From: Symbiobacterium terraclitae
GTDB lineage: Bacteria > Bacillota > Sulfobacillia > Symbiobacteriales > Symbiobacteriaceae
Direction of reading: 5' to 3'
Length of the DNA: 64,000 bases
NCBI RefSeq assembly: GCF_017874315.1
Contig: NZ_JAGGLG010000002.1
Coordinates: forward strand, 62,001-126,000
Shown here: positions 33,291-41,812 of the stretch, one piece after another
Layout: the number at the start of each line of letters is the position of its first letter
Position numbering within the stretch: position 1 is the first letter of the stretch
Program-made: the position numbers and the translations under genes
Notes under the pieces: model-generated
The model's input: the letters and a program-made list of their open reading frames with translations, nothing else
Database searches by the model: none
What the model was told of the DNA's origin: nothing

Positions 33291-34181
33291 ATGTTTGACC
33301 AAGCCAGCCGTCTGCGCGAACTGGCTGCCGCCTACCGGAACCAGGCCATGGGCCGTGCGCCCCGCCGCTTTGAGGCGATTGCGGTCACCAGCGGCAAGGG
33401 CGGGGTCGGCAAGAGCAACCTGGCGGTCAACGTGGCGCAGGTCCTGGTACAGGCCGGCCGCGAGGTGCTGCTGATGGACGTGGACATGGGCCTGGCGAAC
33501 GCACACATCCTGCTGGGGACCGTGCCGCCATATCACCTGGGGCACTTTCTCCGCGGGGAGGTCGACCTCCCCCAGGTCATCCACCGCACGCCGACCGGGA
33601 TGAAGCTGATCGCGGGCGGCTCCGGACTGGTGGAGCTGGGGAACCTCAACGCCGCCCAGCTCCGGCCGATCCTCCGGTCCCTGGAGCGGTTGGAGGGCGA
33701 GGCCGAGTACCTGGTGATCGACACGGGTGCGGGGGTGGGCGACGCCGTGGTGGAGTTTGCCATGGCCGCTGACCAGGTGCTCGTGGTGACCACGCCCGAG
33801 CCCACGGCCATGGCCGACGCCTATACGATGATCAAAGCGCTGGCGGCCCGCAACCCCGGGGCGAAGATCCGGCTGGCCGTCAACCAGGCGGAGCGGCAGG
33901 AGGATGCGGAGCGGGCGGCGGAGCGCATCGTGACCACCGCCCGGAACTTCCTGGGTGCGGAGGTGCGGCACGTGGGGACCATCCCCCGGGACCCCCACGT
34001 CTGGCAATCGGTCAGGCAGCGGGTGCCGTATGTGCTCGGGTACCCCGGCGCCCCGGCTTCCAGGGCGGTGCGGGCCATGGTCGACCGGCTGGTGGGCGGC
34101 GAGGTCGTGCACCCGCCGGCGCCGCGCGGCGGCTTCTTCAGCCGGCTGGCCGGCATCTTCTCCCGGAGCAGCAGCCTGTAG
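33291..34181 (+). CDS. flhG: MinD-like flagellar number regulator FlhG
   Basis: ParA/MinD ATPase that stimulates FlhF, also known as YlxH. It has 296 residues. The N-terminal LRELAAAYRNQAMGR resembles the FlhF-activating helix with its conserved glutamine. The deviant Walker A SGKGGVGKSN is at 34-43 and the MDVDMGLANAHILLG switch region follows. Ends in FFSRLAGIFSRSS, probably the membrane-targeting amphipathic tail. Confidence 0.93.
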   Translation: MFDQASRLRELAAAYRNQAMGRAPRRFEAIAVTSGKGGVGKSNLAVNVAQVLVQAGREVLLMDVDMGLANAHILLGTVPPYHLGHFLRGEVDLPQVIHRTPTGMKLIAGGSGLVELGNLNAAQLRPILRSLERLEGEAEYLVIDTGAGVGDAVVEFAMAADQVLVVTTPEPTAMADAYTMIKALAARNPGAKIRLAVNQAERQEDAERAAERIVTTARNFLGAEVRHVGTIPRDPHVWQSVRQRVPYVLGYPGAPASRAVRAMVDRLVGGEVVHPPAPRGGFFSRLAGIFSRSSSL

Positions 34182-34194
34182 AGGAGGGATCATC

Positions 34195-34962
34195 GTGACC
34201 GTGCAGCATCTGGAGCTGTGGCGGCGCTGGCGCCAGTCCCACGATACAGCTGCACGCGACGCCCTGACCCAGCACTACCTGTGGCTGGTGCGCTACGTGG
34301 CGGGGAGGCTGATGGTCGGCCTGCCCAGCCACGTGGACCAGGCCGACGTGGAGGGCCACGGCTGCTTCGGGCTGCTGGAGGCCATCGCTCGCTACGACCC
34401 CGAACGGGGTGTGCGGTTCGAGACGTTTGCCATCCCCTGGATCCGCGGCGCCTGCCTGGAGGGGCTGCGGGCGATGCAGTGGGCCCCTGCCCTGCGCAGA
34501 CGGGTGCGGCAGCTGGAGAAGGTGCGGGACGAGCTGTTGGGCACCCTGGGCCGGGAGCCGACGGCGGGCGAACTGGCCGCGCACATGGGCATCACGGTGG
34601 AGGAGGCCGAGCGGCGACTGCAGGAGGCAGGCACCCTGGCCGTGCTCTCGCTGGACGAGGCGGCGGCCTTCGACGATGGCGAGGCCACGGCCCTGGCAGA
34701 CCGCGTGGCCGACGACGAGGCCGTCGATCCGGAGCTGGAGAGTCAGCTGGCCGAGCGGCGGGAGGTGCTGGCCCGGGCGGTCGCTTCCCTGTCGGAGCAG
34801 GAGCAGCTGGTGATCGCGCTGATCTACCAGGAGGGGCTGATCGCGAAGGAGGTCAGCGAGGTACTGGGGGTCTCGCAGGCGCGGATATCGCAGGTGCACA
34901 GCAAGGCGATCCTGCGGCTGCGCGGGAAGCTGTCACGGATGAAGCAGGATCTCGTGTCGTGA
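34195..34962 (+). CDS. fliA: Flagellar RNA polymerase sigma factor FliA (sigma-28/SigD type)
   Basis: Directs late flagellar genes. It has 255 residues. Region 2 contains DVEGHGCFGLLEAIARYDPERGVRFETFAIPWIRGACLEGLR, split here as the 2.1-2.4 block, and regions 3 and 4 end with LIYQEGLIAKEVSEVLGVSQARISQVHSKA. The GTG at 34195 follows GAGGAGGGAT; a longer in-frame start lies within flhG. The anti-sigma gene flgM is about 700 bases downstream. Confidence 0.95.
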   Translation: MTVQHLELWRRWRQSHDTAARDALTQHYLWLVRYVAGRLMVGLPSHVDQADVEGHGCFGLLEAIARYDPERGVRFETFAIPWIRGACLEGLRAMQWAPALRRRVRQLEKVRDELLGTLGREPTAGELAAHMGITVEEAERRLQEAGTLAVLSLDEAAAFDDGEATALADRVADDEAVDPELESQLAERREVLARAVASLSEQEQLVIALIYQEGLIAKEVSEVLGVSQARISQVHSKAILRLRGKLSRMKQDLVS

Positions 34963-35007
34963 GCGGCAGCGCCCGCGGTCAGACAGGGGACCTAGAGGGG
35001 GAGAACC

Positions 35008-35550
35008 GTGTCAACCGTTGCATACCTGCTACTGGGCCTGGCCGTGATCGGCGCCCTGGCCTATGCCCTCTACGAGGTGACTGCCAGGCAGAGGCGGCTG
35101 ATGGCTGAGCTGACCCGCCTGGAGCGCCTCACCGCCGAGGTGGCGATGAGCGCCGAGGCGGTGCTGGACGAGGTGGACCGGCGGGTCGCGCAGTTGAAGC
35201 AGCTGGCGGACGCCCTGGCCGCCGGCGCGCCCGGCGCGGCAGAGCCCGCGCGGCCGGCCCGCCGCCAGCGCGGCGGCGCACGGACGGCTCCGCGGCCCGC
35301 ACAGGAGGAGGCTCCGGCGGTGCCGCACGACGCGGCGCAGGAGCCGGAGCCCGAGGCTGCGGCACAGACCTCGCCGGATGAAGCGGCGGGCGCCGCGGCA
35401 GCCGACCGGTACGCCGGGGTGCGCGAGGCGGTCTGCCGCATGGCCGACGAAGGGAAGAGCCCGCTGGAGATCGCCGAGGCCCTGCAGCTTCCCCGGGGGG
35501 AGGTACAGCTCATCCTGAACCTGCGGGGGAAGAGCCACCAGATGGGATGA
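35008..35550 (+). CDS. YlxL/SwrB-like membrane-anchored protein
   Basis: A 180-residue protein directly after fliA, the place of Bacillus ylxL (swrB), which promotes export-gate maturation. One N-terminal transmembrane helix (about 4-22) is followed by a coiled coil (25-70), an Ala/Pro-rich linker (75-130), and a C-terminal helix-turn-helix-like segment (KSPLEIAEALQLPRGEVQLILNL). The C-terminal motif also occurs in other flagellar-locus proteins of Gram-positives. Function by synteny only. The GTG follows GAGGGGGAGAAC. Confidence 0.72.
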   Translation: MSTVAYLLLGLAVIGALAYALYEVTARQRRLMAELTRLERLTAEVAMSAEAVLDEVDRRVAQLKQLADALAAGAPGAAEPARPARRQRGGARTAPRPAQEEAPAVPHDAAQEPEPEAAAQTSPDEAAGAAAADRYAGVREAVCRMADEGKSPLEIAEALQLPRGEVQLILNLRGKSHQMG

Positions 35551-35680
35551 AATTGGGCGAAACACCGTGTATGGACGCGATTTTCGGCGCAAAGCGCATC
35601 TACTGCGAAGCTGATTGACTTAACTTTTCGGCGCGCGCGTGCCATGGAAGAATCAAGACCCACGAGAGGTTGTGGCCTGC
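35551..35680 (+). promoter_or_regulatory. Possible late-gene promoter region before flgM
   Basis: This is the longest gap in the middle of the cluster (130 bases) and more AT-rich than its neighbours. TTTTCGGCGC occurs twice (35581-35590 and 35625-35634). TTGACT (35615-35620) lacks a good -10, and I see no clear sigma-28 box. ATTGGGCGA near 35554 also occurs upstream of the flagellin gene (near 41636). Confidence 0.35.
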
Positions 35681-35980
35681 ATGCGAGTTGATGGACCGAA
35701 GATCACCACAGCGGCGGGGCTGAACCGCATTGACCGGCCGAAGGTGAACGAGGCCCGGGCCCGCGCGCGCGAGGCAGCGGAAGCGCTCAGCGAGGACCGG
35801 CTCTCTCTTTCATCGCGTGCGCTGCAGGTGCGCGACATCGAGCCCGCGCTGAGCGTCATGCCGTCGGTGCGGGCTGACCTGGTCAACCGCCTTCGGGAGC
35901 AGATTCAGCGGGGTGAGTACCAGGTCGATCCCGGGAGGCTGGCCGACCTCCTGATCCGCCTGCGGGTGGTGGAGCCATGA
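35681..35980 (+). CDS. flgM: Anti-sigma-28 factor FlgM
   Basis: Holds FliA inactive until the hook is complete, then is exported. It has 99 residues. The N-terminal half is polar and flexible; the C-terminal VRADLVNRLREQIQRGEYQVDPGRLADLLI is the conserved sigma-binding helix pair. The ATG at 35681 is chosen for its GAGAGG site; an in-frame ATG at 35639 lacks one. Its stop overlaps flgN. Confidence 0.92.
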   Translation: MRVDGPKITTAAGLNRIDRPKVNEARARAREAAEALSEDRLSLSSRALQVRDIEPALSVMPSVRADLVNRLREQIQRGEYQVDPGRLADLLIRLRVVEP

Positions 35981-36318
35981 GCGCCACGGCACTGCTCCAG
36001 GAGATGATCGAGCTGACCCGCGCGCAGATCAATCACGTCATCGCCGGCGACGTCAAGGCGCTCACGGACGGTGCTGCCGAGCAGGAGCGGCTGCTCCGGG
36101 AGCTGCAGACCGCCGAGATCGACGCCGAACCGGAGGAGATCCGACGGCTCCACGACGAGCTGCGGGCGGAGACGAACCGGTTGTCCGCCCTGCTCCACAT
36201 GGAGAGCGGGCGGGTCGATTTCCTGCTGCGGCTGTTGCTCGGCGGCAACGACAACAGGGACCCCGGGTATCCGTCCGGCAAGGCGCGCGGCGGCACGTTC
36301 CTGAACCGTCGGGCATGA
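35977..36318 (+). CDS. flgN: FlgN-type export chaperone
   Basis: Chaperone for the hook-filament junction proteins FlgK and FlgL. It has 113 residues, is helical, and its position between flgM and flgK is the standard one. LQEMIELTRAQINHVIAGDVKAL and the heptad-like Leu/Glu pattern fit the family, which is poorly conserved. Confidence 0.85.
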   Translation: MSATALLQEMIELTRAQINHVIAGDVKALTDGAAEQERLLRELQTAEIDAEPEEIRRLHDELRAETNRLSALLHMESGRVDFLLRLLLGGNDNRDPGYPSGKARGGTFLNRRA

Positions 36319-36331
36319 GGAGGGCGATCGG

Positions 36332-37678
36332 ATGATCAGGGGACTGAACACGGGTTTGAACATCGCCACCCGGGCGATGCAGTCCGCCCAGTGGGCGATG
36401 ATGTTGCATACCAAGAACATCTCCAATCACAACAACGAAAGCTACACCCGCCAGTGGCTGGAGAATCCGGCGGACCCCACCGGCAAGCTGCCGCACGTGG
36501 CCCGCCTGCGCGACATCTTCGTGGACCACCAGTTCCGCACCGTCGCCGCCGCTTCCGGCGAGGCCGGGACCATCCTCGACATGTGGCGGCGCGTGGAGGA
36601 GATTTTCGGCGACCCTGTAGAGGGCGGCTTCGGCCTCGCCATCGACCGGTTCTTCGACAGCTTCAAGGCGCTCTCGGAGAACCCGTCGGACGAGACCGTG
36701 CGTCTCGAGGTGCTGGCGGCCGCACACGACCTCACCCAGAACTACGCGCTGACCATCTCCCACCTCAACCAGGTGCGGGACCTCATCAACGAGGAGATGA
36801 CGGCGCTGGTCGCCGACATCAATGCCAACCTGCTGGCGGTGCGCGAGCTGAACGCCCGCATCGCCTTGCTCCAGCACTCCGGCGAGTCGGCCAACGACCT
36901 GTTGGACCAGCGGGATAAGCTGCTGGACGAGCTGGCCGCCCAGACCGGCGCCGTGCCCACCGTCCTGTCCGACGGCACGGTGCGGGTGATGATCGGTGCG
37001 GTGCCCGCGGTGGACGGCCTCTACGTGAACCAGCTGGAGCTGGTCGAAGGGCCCAACGGCATCGTGCCGCAGTGGGTGGGCAAGGACGTGCCCAAGTTCA
37101 ACGGCGGCGGTAAGCTGCGCGGCCTGCTCTACATGCGTGACACCGAGCTGAGTCAGGCCATCGCCGAAGTGGATTCGTTCATGAAGGACCTGGCCAACGC
37201 CGTGAACAAGATCCACCGCACGGGCTTCGGCTTAGAGGAGGCCGGCGACGGGTCGGACCTGGACTTCTTCCTGGTGCAGGATGACGTGGTCGGCTCCGTG
37301 ACCGTGAACCCGGCCGTGACGCCCAGGCGCATCCGCGCCGCGGGGGCCAGCCCGGCGCTCCAGATGGACGGGCGGATCGCCGACGCCATCTACCAGCTGG
37401 CCGAGGGGCTGGTGCCGGGCGACCGGAGCACGAGCCCGATCGTCCGCTACCGCAACCTGGTGGGATTGATCGGCTCGAAGACGGCCCAGGCCGACCGGGA
37501 GGAGACCGTGGCCAACAACCACCTGCGCACCATCAAGGAGACGCGCTCCGCCAAGTGGGGCGTCTCCGTCGATGAGGAGGTGGCCGGCCTCACTGCGCAG
37601 CAGAAGGCCTTCGCCGCCGCTGCCCGGGTGATCCAGATGATCGATGAGATGCTCGACGTACTGATCAACATGGTGTAA
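36332..37678 (+). CDS. flgK: Flagellar hook-associated protein 1, FlgK
   Basis: First hook-filament junction protein, 448 residues. N-terminal LNTGLNIATRAMQSAQWAMMLHTKNISN and HQFRTVAAASGEAGTI are family motifs, as is LNARIALLQHSGESANDLLDQRD. The C-terminal VAGLTAQQKAFAAAARVIQMIDEMLDVLI helix pairs with the N-terminus. Confidence 0.95.
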   Translation: MIRGLNTGLNIATRAMQSAQWAMMLHTKNISNHNNESYTRQWLENPADPTGKLPHVARLRDIFVDHQFRTVAAASGEAGTILDMWRRVEEIFGDPVEGGFGLAIDRFFDSFKALSENPSDETVRLEVLAAAHDLTQNYALTISHLNQVRDLINEEMTALVADINANLLAVRELNARIALLQHSGESANDLLDQRDKLLDELAAQTGAVPTVLSDGTVRVMIGAVPAVDGLYVNQLELVEGPNGIVPQWVGKDVPKFNGGGKLRGLLYMRDTELSQAIAEVDSFMKDLANAVNKIHRTGFGLEEAGDGSDLDFFLVQDDVVGSVTVNPAVTPRRIRAAGASPALQMDGRIADAIYQLAEGLVPGDRSTSPIVRYRNLVGLIGSKTAQADREETVANNHLRTIKETRSAKWGVSVDEEVAGLTAQQKAFAAAARVIQMIDEMLDVLINMV

Positions 37679-37692
37679 CGGGGGGACGGGCC

Positions 37693-38580
37693 ATGCGGGT
37701 GACCAACTGGATGCTGCTCAACGCCGCGATCTACGATCTCGGCGCACTGCGGGAGAAGTACGCCCTGGCCCAGCGGAAGGTGAACGGCCGCTCTCTCGAG
37801 CGCCCCTCCGACAATCCGCGGGCGGTGGTGGAGGCCATCGACCTCATGGGTGCCAAAGTGCGGTTCGAGCGCGCCCAGGAGGCCATCAGCCAGGCCAAGG
37901 AGTGGCTGTCGGCGGGGGAGACGCGCCTTACCACGATGTTGGATCTGCTCCAGTCCGTCCGGGAGACCGCCGTCCAGTTCGGCTCTCCGGCCAGCCTGGA
38001 GCCGTCGGCCCGGGAGAACCTGGCCCAGCAGATCGAGTCGCTGCGGGACGCCATCAAGCGCGAGATGAACGCCCGCCACCGCGACTTCTACCTCTTCTCC
38101 GGCTGGTCCACCGATGTGCTGCCCTTCCCGGACAACGGGACCGGCGGCGTCACCTACGCGGGCGGCGTGGACCAGGTGATGGAGCGGGAGATCGCGCCGG
38201 GCTACCGGATCAAGATCAGCATTCCGGGCAACCGGTTGCCCGTCTCGATCATCCAGGACCTGACCGACATGGCCACCGCCATGCGGGCCGGTGATACCGT
38301 GGCAGTCACCACGACCCACCTGAGCAAGGTCGTCTCGGCGATGGACCGGTTGATTTCCCTCCGCTCCGAGCTGGGGCTCAGCTACCAGCACGCGGAGCAG
38401 TATGAGAACTACGCCCGGGATGGCCTGGTCAACGTGGAGGAGCGGTTGGGGAAGGTCAGCGGCGGTGACCTGGCCGAGTCGGTGATGGAGATGACGGAGG
38501 CCTATACGGCCTACCAGACGGCCATTGCCGCCTTCTCGAAGGCGCTGCCCGTGAGCCTGCTGGACTACATGCTGCGGTAA
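37693..38580 (+). CDS. flgL: Flagellar hook-associated protein 3, FlgL
   Basis: Second junction protein, 295 residues. The flagellin-like N-terminus (RKVNGRSLERPSDNPRAVVEAI) and C-terminal helix (AYTAYQTAIAAFSKALPVSLLDYM) are visible. It follows flgK by 14 bases. Confidence 0.94.
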   Translation: MRVTNWMLLNAAIYDLGALREKYALAQRKVNGRSLERPSDNPRAVVEAIDLMGAKVRFERAQEAISQAKEWLSAGETRLTTMLDLLQSVRETAVQFGSPASLEPSARENLAQQIESLRDAIKREMNARHRDFYLFSGWSTDVLPFPDNGTGGVTYAGGVDQVMEREIAPGYRIKISIPGNRLPVSIIQDLTDMATAMRAGDTVAVTTTHLSKVVSAMDRLISLRSELGLSYQHAEQYENYARDGLVNVEERLGKVSGGDLAESVMEMTEAYTAYQTAIAAFSKALPVSLLDYMLR

Positions 38581-38610
38581 AGGGGCTAGTCCGAGGAGGA
38601 GGATCAAAGC

Positions 38611-38967
38611 ATGCGCGTTACGGGTTCCACCGAGGTCAAGGCTGACTGGTCCGTCCGGCAAGGTGCCGGCCAGTCAGCGGCCGGCGCGGTCCGCAGCGCA
38701 GAGCAGCTGCCCGGGGCCGCGGGGCAGAAACAGGCGGGAGCGCTCGACACCGATGTGCTGGAGCGCATCGCCGAACGGATGTCCGCTGCCGCGGAGTCGC
38801 TCCAGACGACCTTGCAGTTCAAGGTGGTCTACGGCAACCGGGTAATCGTCCAGGTGGTGGACCGCATCTCGCGCGAGGTGCTGAGCGAGTTCCCCCCTGA
38901 GCGCCTGGTGGAGGCCTTCCGCGGCCTGCGTGAGCTCCTCGGCGTGTTGGTTGACGAGAAGGTGTAG
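38611..38967 (+). CDS. flaG: FlaG-like protein
   Basis: A 118-residue protein before fliD. The C-terminal segment TLQFKVVYGNRVIVQVVDRISREVLSEFPPERLVEAF is the FlaG family core. FlaG modulates filament length in other bacteria, but its mechanism is unclear. The N-terminal 45 residues are polar and unstructured. Confidence 0.88.
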   Translation: MRVTGSTEVKADWSVRQGAGQSAAGAVRSAEQLPGAAGQKQAGALDTDVLERIAERMSAAAESLQTTLQFKVVYGNRVIVQVVDRISREVLSEFPPERLVEAFRGLRELLGVLVDEKV

Positions 38968-38981
38968 GGGGTGGGCGGTGC

Positions 38982-40814
38982 ATGAGCGGATTGGGCCTCA
39001 GCGGCCTGATTTCCGGCGGTGATACCAGAGCCATCATTGAAAAGATCCTGCGGTATGAACTCGAGCGAATTGAGAACAGGGAACGGGATCAGCAGAAGCT
39101 GGAGAAGAAGCAGCAGGCCTGGCGGGATGTCCGGTCAGCCCTGACGAACATCCAGTCCAAGCTGGACGCCCTGCGGCTCCCGTTTGTCTACCGCTCGCGC
39201 AAGGTCACGCTCACCGACGAGTCCGTCGCCACGATCAGCGCCGCACAGGGGTCCGCGCTCACCAGCTACTCGCTGGCCGTGCTCAGCCTCGCGCAGACCC
39301 ACGTGATCACGCAGCGCGACGACAGGGTGGTGGCCAACCCGAACGCCCAGCTGGGCATCAGCGGGACGTTCCGGATCGGCAACGACCCCGCTGATCTCAA
39401 GGAGATCACCATCGAAGCGGACGACACCCTGCACTCCCTGGCCGACAAGATCAACGCGGCCAACGCTGGTGTGCGGGCCAACGTCATGGCGGCGGGCCCC
39501 GACAGCTACCGCCTTGTCCTGACCTCGGACGCCTCCGGCACGGCCAACGCCATCCGCCTGGAGGAGGTGGCGGGCACGCCGCTGCAGGAGCTCGGCCTGC
39601 TCTCGGGGGGCGGTTCCATTGCCAATGAGCTCTCCGCCGCCCAGGATGCCGTCTTCACGCTGAACGGCATCCAGTACGTCCGCGCCACGAACACCGTGGA
39701 CGACGCCGTCCCGGGGCTCACCATCACCCTCAAGAAGGTGACGGGCGCCGGCAACCCCGTCCAGGCCACCGTGGAACTGGACCCGGACAAGGTGCTGGAG
39801 AGCGTGAAGGGCTGGGTCGACGCCGTCAACTCCGCCCTCAGCCTGATGGCCAAGCTGACCAGCTACAACACAGAAACCCGCGAGGCGGGCATCCTGAACG
39901 GCGAGATGCAGATCCGCCGCCTGCAGACCACCCTGCGGTCCATGGTGGCCAATGAGGTCAGCGGCCTCCCGCACAACTGGCGGACGCTGATGGACGTGGG
40001 CATCTCCACCGGTGCGTACGGCTCGGCGGACTACGGCAAGCTGGTCATCGACGAGAAGAAGTTCAAGGAAGCCCTGGCCAAGGATGCCGAGGCGGTTGCC
40101 ACCCTCTTCGGCGCCATGCGGGTCAACCCCGCCCTGGAGCCGGGCACCAGCATCACGGTCATCGGGACCGGCGACGGATCTGGCCGTCTCACCGACCTGA
40201 TCAACGGGGTCACCGACAGTGACCGCTTCGGTTCCACCGGCGGCGGCTGGGAAGGCGTGGGTGCGCCGAGCGAAGCCAATCCGCACGTGATCGAGATCAC
40301 CTTCGCCTCCGCCAGGACCATCGACCAGATCGTGCTGTACCAGCCGGACAACCTCGCGTCGCTCAAGGCGTTTACGCTGGAGTACTGGGACGAGACCTCC
40401 GGCAGCTGGAAGGCGCTGGCGACGGTGGACGATTACAACGGCGCCGTCTACACCGCCAACTTTGACCCGAAGACGACCAGCCGCATCCGCCTCTCGGTCA
40501 CGGCCACCCACGGCGACGCCCCCGTCAGGCTTACGGAGATCCAGGTGGGGCAGTACAACCGGGGCGCGGCCGCCGAGATGAGCCGGTATCTGCGCCAGCT
40601 GCTCGACGTGGAGAGCGGCATGGTGGAGAACCGGGAGAAGACGCTGGCGAGCCAGATCAAGCGAATCCGGGACACGATCGGCCGCCTGGAGGAGCAGCTG
40701 ACGGCCCGTCAGAAGCAGCTGGAGGCCCAGTTTGCGCGCATGGAGGAGGCCCTGGCCAGGCTGCAGGCACAGGGCAACGCCTTCGCCGCCATGTTGATGG
40801 GCTTCTACTCCTGA
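38982..40814 (+). CDS. fliD: Flagellar filament cap FliD with inserted discoidin-like domain
   Basis: Cap protein that folds flagellin at the filament tip. It has 610 residues, longer than the ~450-500 common in Bacillus. The FliD N-domain opens with GLISGGDTRAIIEKILRYEL, and FliD_C spans to about residue 385 (LAKDAEAVATLFGAM). A 120-residue insert (about 400-524) follows before the C-terminal coiled coil. The insert begins LTDLINGVTDSD and continues TIDQIVLYQPDNLASLKAFT, YWDETSGSWKALATV, RIRLSVT and LTEIQVGQ. This is the beta-sandwich pattern of F5/8 type C (galactose-binding-like) domains. The tip location makes a surface or carbohydrate adhesin role plausible. Confidence 0.92.
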   Translation: MSGLGLSGLISGGDTRAIIEKILRYELERIENRERDQQKLEKKQQAWRDVRSALTNIQSKLDALRLPFVYRSRKVTLTDESVATISAAQGSALTSYSLAVLSLAQTHVITQRDDRVVANPNAQLGISGTFRIGNDPADLKEITIEADDTLHSLADKINAANAGVRANVMAAGPDSYRLVLTSDASGTANAIRLEEVAGTPLQELGLLSGGGSIANELSAAQDAVFTLNGIQYVRATNTVDDAVPGLTITLKKVTGAGNPVQATVELDPDKVLESVKGWVDAVNSALSLMAKLTSYNTETREAGILNGEMQIRRLQTTLRSMVANEVSGLPHNWRTLMDVGISTGAYGSADYGKLVIDEKKFKEALAKDAEAVATLFGAMRVNPALEPGTSITVIGTGDGSGRLTDLINGVTDSDRFGSTGGGWEGVGAPSEANPHVIEITFASARTIDQIVLYQPDNLASLKAFTLEYWDETSGSWKALATVDDYNGAVYTANFDPKTTSRIRLSVTATHGDAPVRLTEIQVGQYNRGAAAEMSRYLRQLLDVESGMVENREKTLASQIKRIRDTIGRLEEQLTARQKQLEAQFARMEEALARLQAQGNAFAAMLMGFYS

Positions 40815-40831
40815 GATCAGCGAGTCGGGGG

Positions 40832-41230
40832 ATGACCAACGTGAACGGCCTCAACCAGTATCGGACCTACCAGGCAGAGACGGTCGCCCCGGAAGATCAG
40901 ATCGCCCTGCTGTACCAAGGGGCGCAGCGCTTCATCGACAGAGCCGTGGCCGCGCTGGAGCAGGAGCGCTTCATTGAAGTGAGCGAGAACGTCGGCAAGG
41001 CGCAGCGCATCTTCGCCGAGCTGTCTGCAGCCCTGAACCCCGCCGCGGGGGAGATTTCGCAAAATCTTGCCCGCCTTTACGACTACTGGACCTGGCGCCT
41101 GAGCCAGGGGCTCATCCGCAAGGACGCCGCGGCCCTCCGTGAGGTCTCCGCCACGGTGGGCGATCTGGCCGGCGCCTGGGCCGAGGCGGCCCGCCAGGTC
41201 AGGGTTCAGCGGGCGCAGGCCCATGGCTGA
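40832..41230 (+). CDS. fliS: Flagellin chaperone FliS
   Basis: Binds the flagellin C-terminus before export. It has 132 residues; NQYRTYQAETVAPEDQIALLYQGAQRFIDRA is the conserved start and LYDYWTWRLSQGLIRKD a typical later segment. The stop overlaps the next gene. Confidence 0.94.
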   Translation: MTNVNGLNQYRTYQAETVAPEDQIALLYQGAQRFIDRAVAALEQERFIEVSENVGKAQRIFAELSAALNPAAGEISQNLARLYDYWTWRLSQGLIRKDAAALREVSATVGDLAGAWAEAARQVRVQRAQAHG

Positions 41231-41585
41231 CGAACTGCGCCAGGCGCTCGCGGCAGCCCTGGCCCTGGGCGGGCAGTTGCTGGCGGAGCTCCAGGAGCAG
41301 CCGACCGAAGCGGGGCTGGCCAGGGTGGAGCAGCTGATCGTCGAGCGGGGCCAGATGGCGGAGCGGGCCCGGGAGCTGTTCCAGCCGGGCGACCAGCAGG
41401 CCCTGCGGGGGGAGCTGGAGGCCCTGCTCAGGCAGCAGCGCGCCCTGGACGGGCAGATGCAGCGGTGGCTGGCGCACCTCAAGTCGGCCGCGGATGCCAC
41501 TCGGGCGTCCCGGGCCACCACCGACGGGATGCGAAGGGTGTTGGGTGCTGGCCCTTCCGCCCGGCAGCTCGACGTACGCCGCTGA
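41223..41585 (+). CDS. fliT: FliT-like flagellar chaperone
   Basis: A 120-residue helical protein starting inside the fliS stop. Leu-rich helices with LIVERGQMAERAREL resemble FliT, the chaperone for FliD. Assignment rests mainly on size, helical pattern and the fliD-fliS-fliT order. The ATG at 41223 is preferred to an upstream in-frame ATG that lies well inside fliS. Confidence 0.72.
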   Translation: MADELRQALAAALALGGQLLAELQEQPTEAGLARVEQLIVERGQMAERARELFQPGDQQALRGELEALLRQQRALDGQMQRWLAHLKSAADATRASRATTDGMRRVLGAGPSARQLDVRR

Positions 41586-41812
41586 TGCTGCCATGCGATT
41601 TTTGATTGGGGTCATGCGAGGAAGAACGGAAGAGATTGGGCGAGTAAACCGATACTAATTGGTTCCTACGGGGGGCTTTCTCGCTTAAGCGAGGGCGCCA
41701 ACCCGTTCATACATGTGATAGTCAGTGGGTATGAGCACCGGCCCGGCCGGCAGGGAGGATGCTTCAACCCACCGATGAGAGATCGCACAAAGCGAGCAAG
41801 GAGGCTACCGAC
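41586..41812 (+). promoter_or_regulatory. Flagellin upstream region
   Basis: A gene-free 227-base leader. CTCGCTTAAGCGAG (41679-41692) is a perfect 14-bp palindrome. AACCGATA (41647-41654) resembles a sigma-28 -10 box (GCCGATAA), but the expected -35 (TAAA) is not in register. The flagellin ribosome site is GCAAGGAGG at 41796-41804. The leader is long enough to be a target of post-transcriptional control. Confidence 0.45.
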
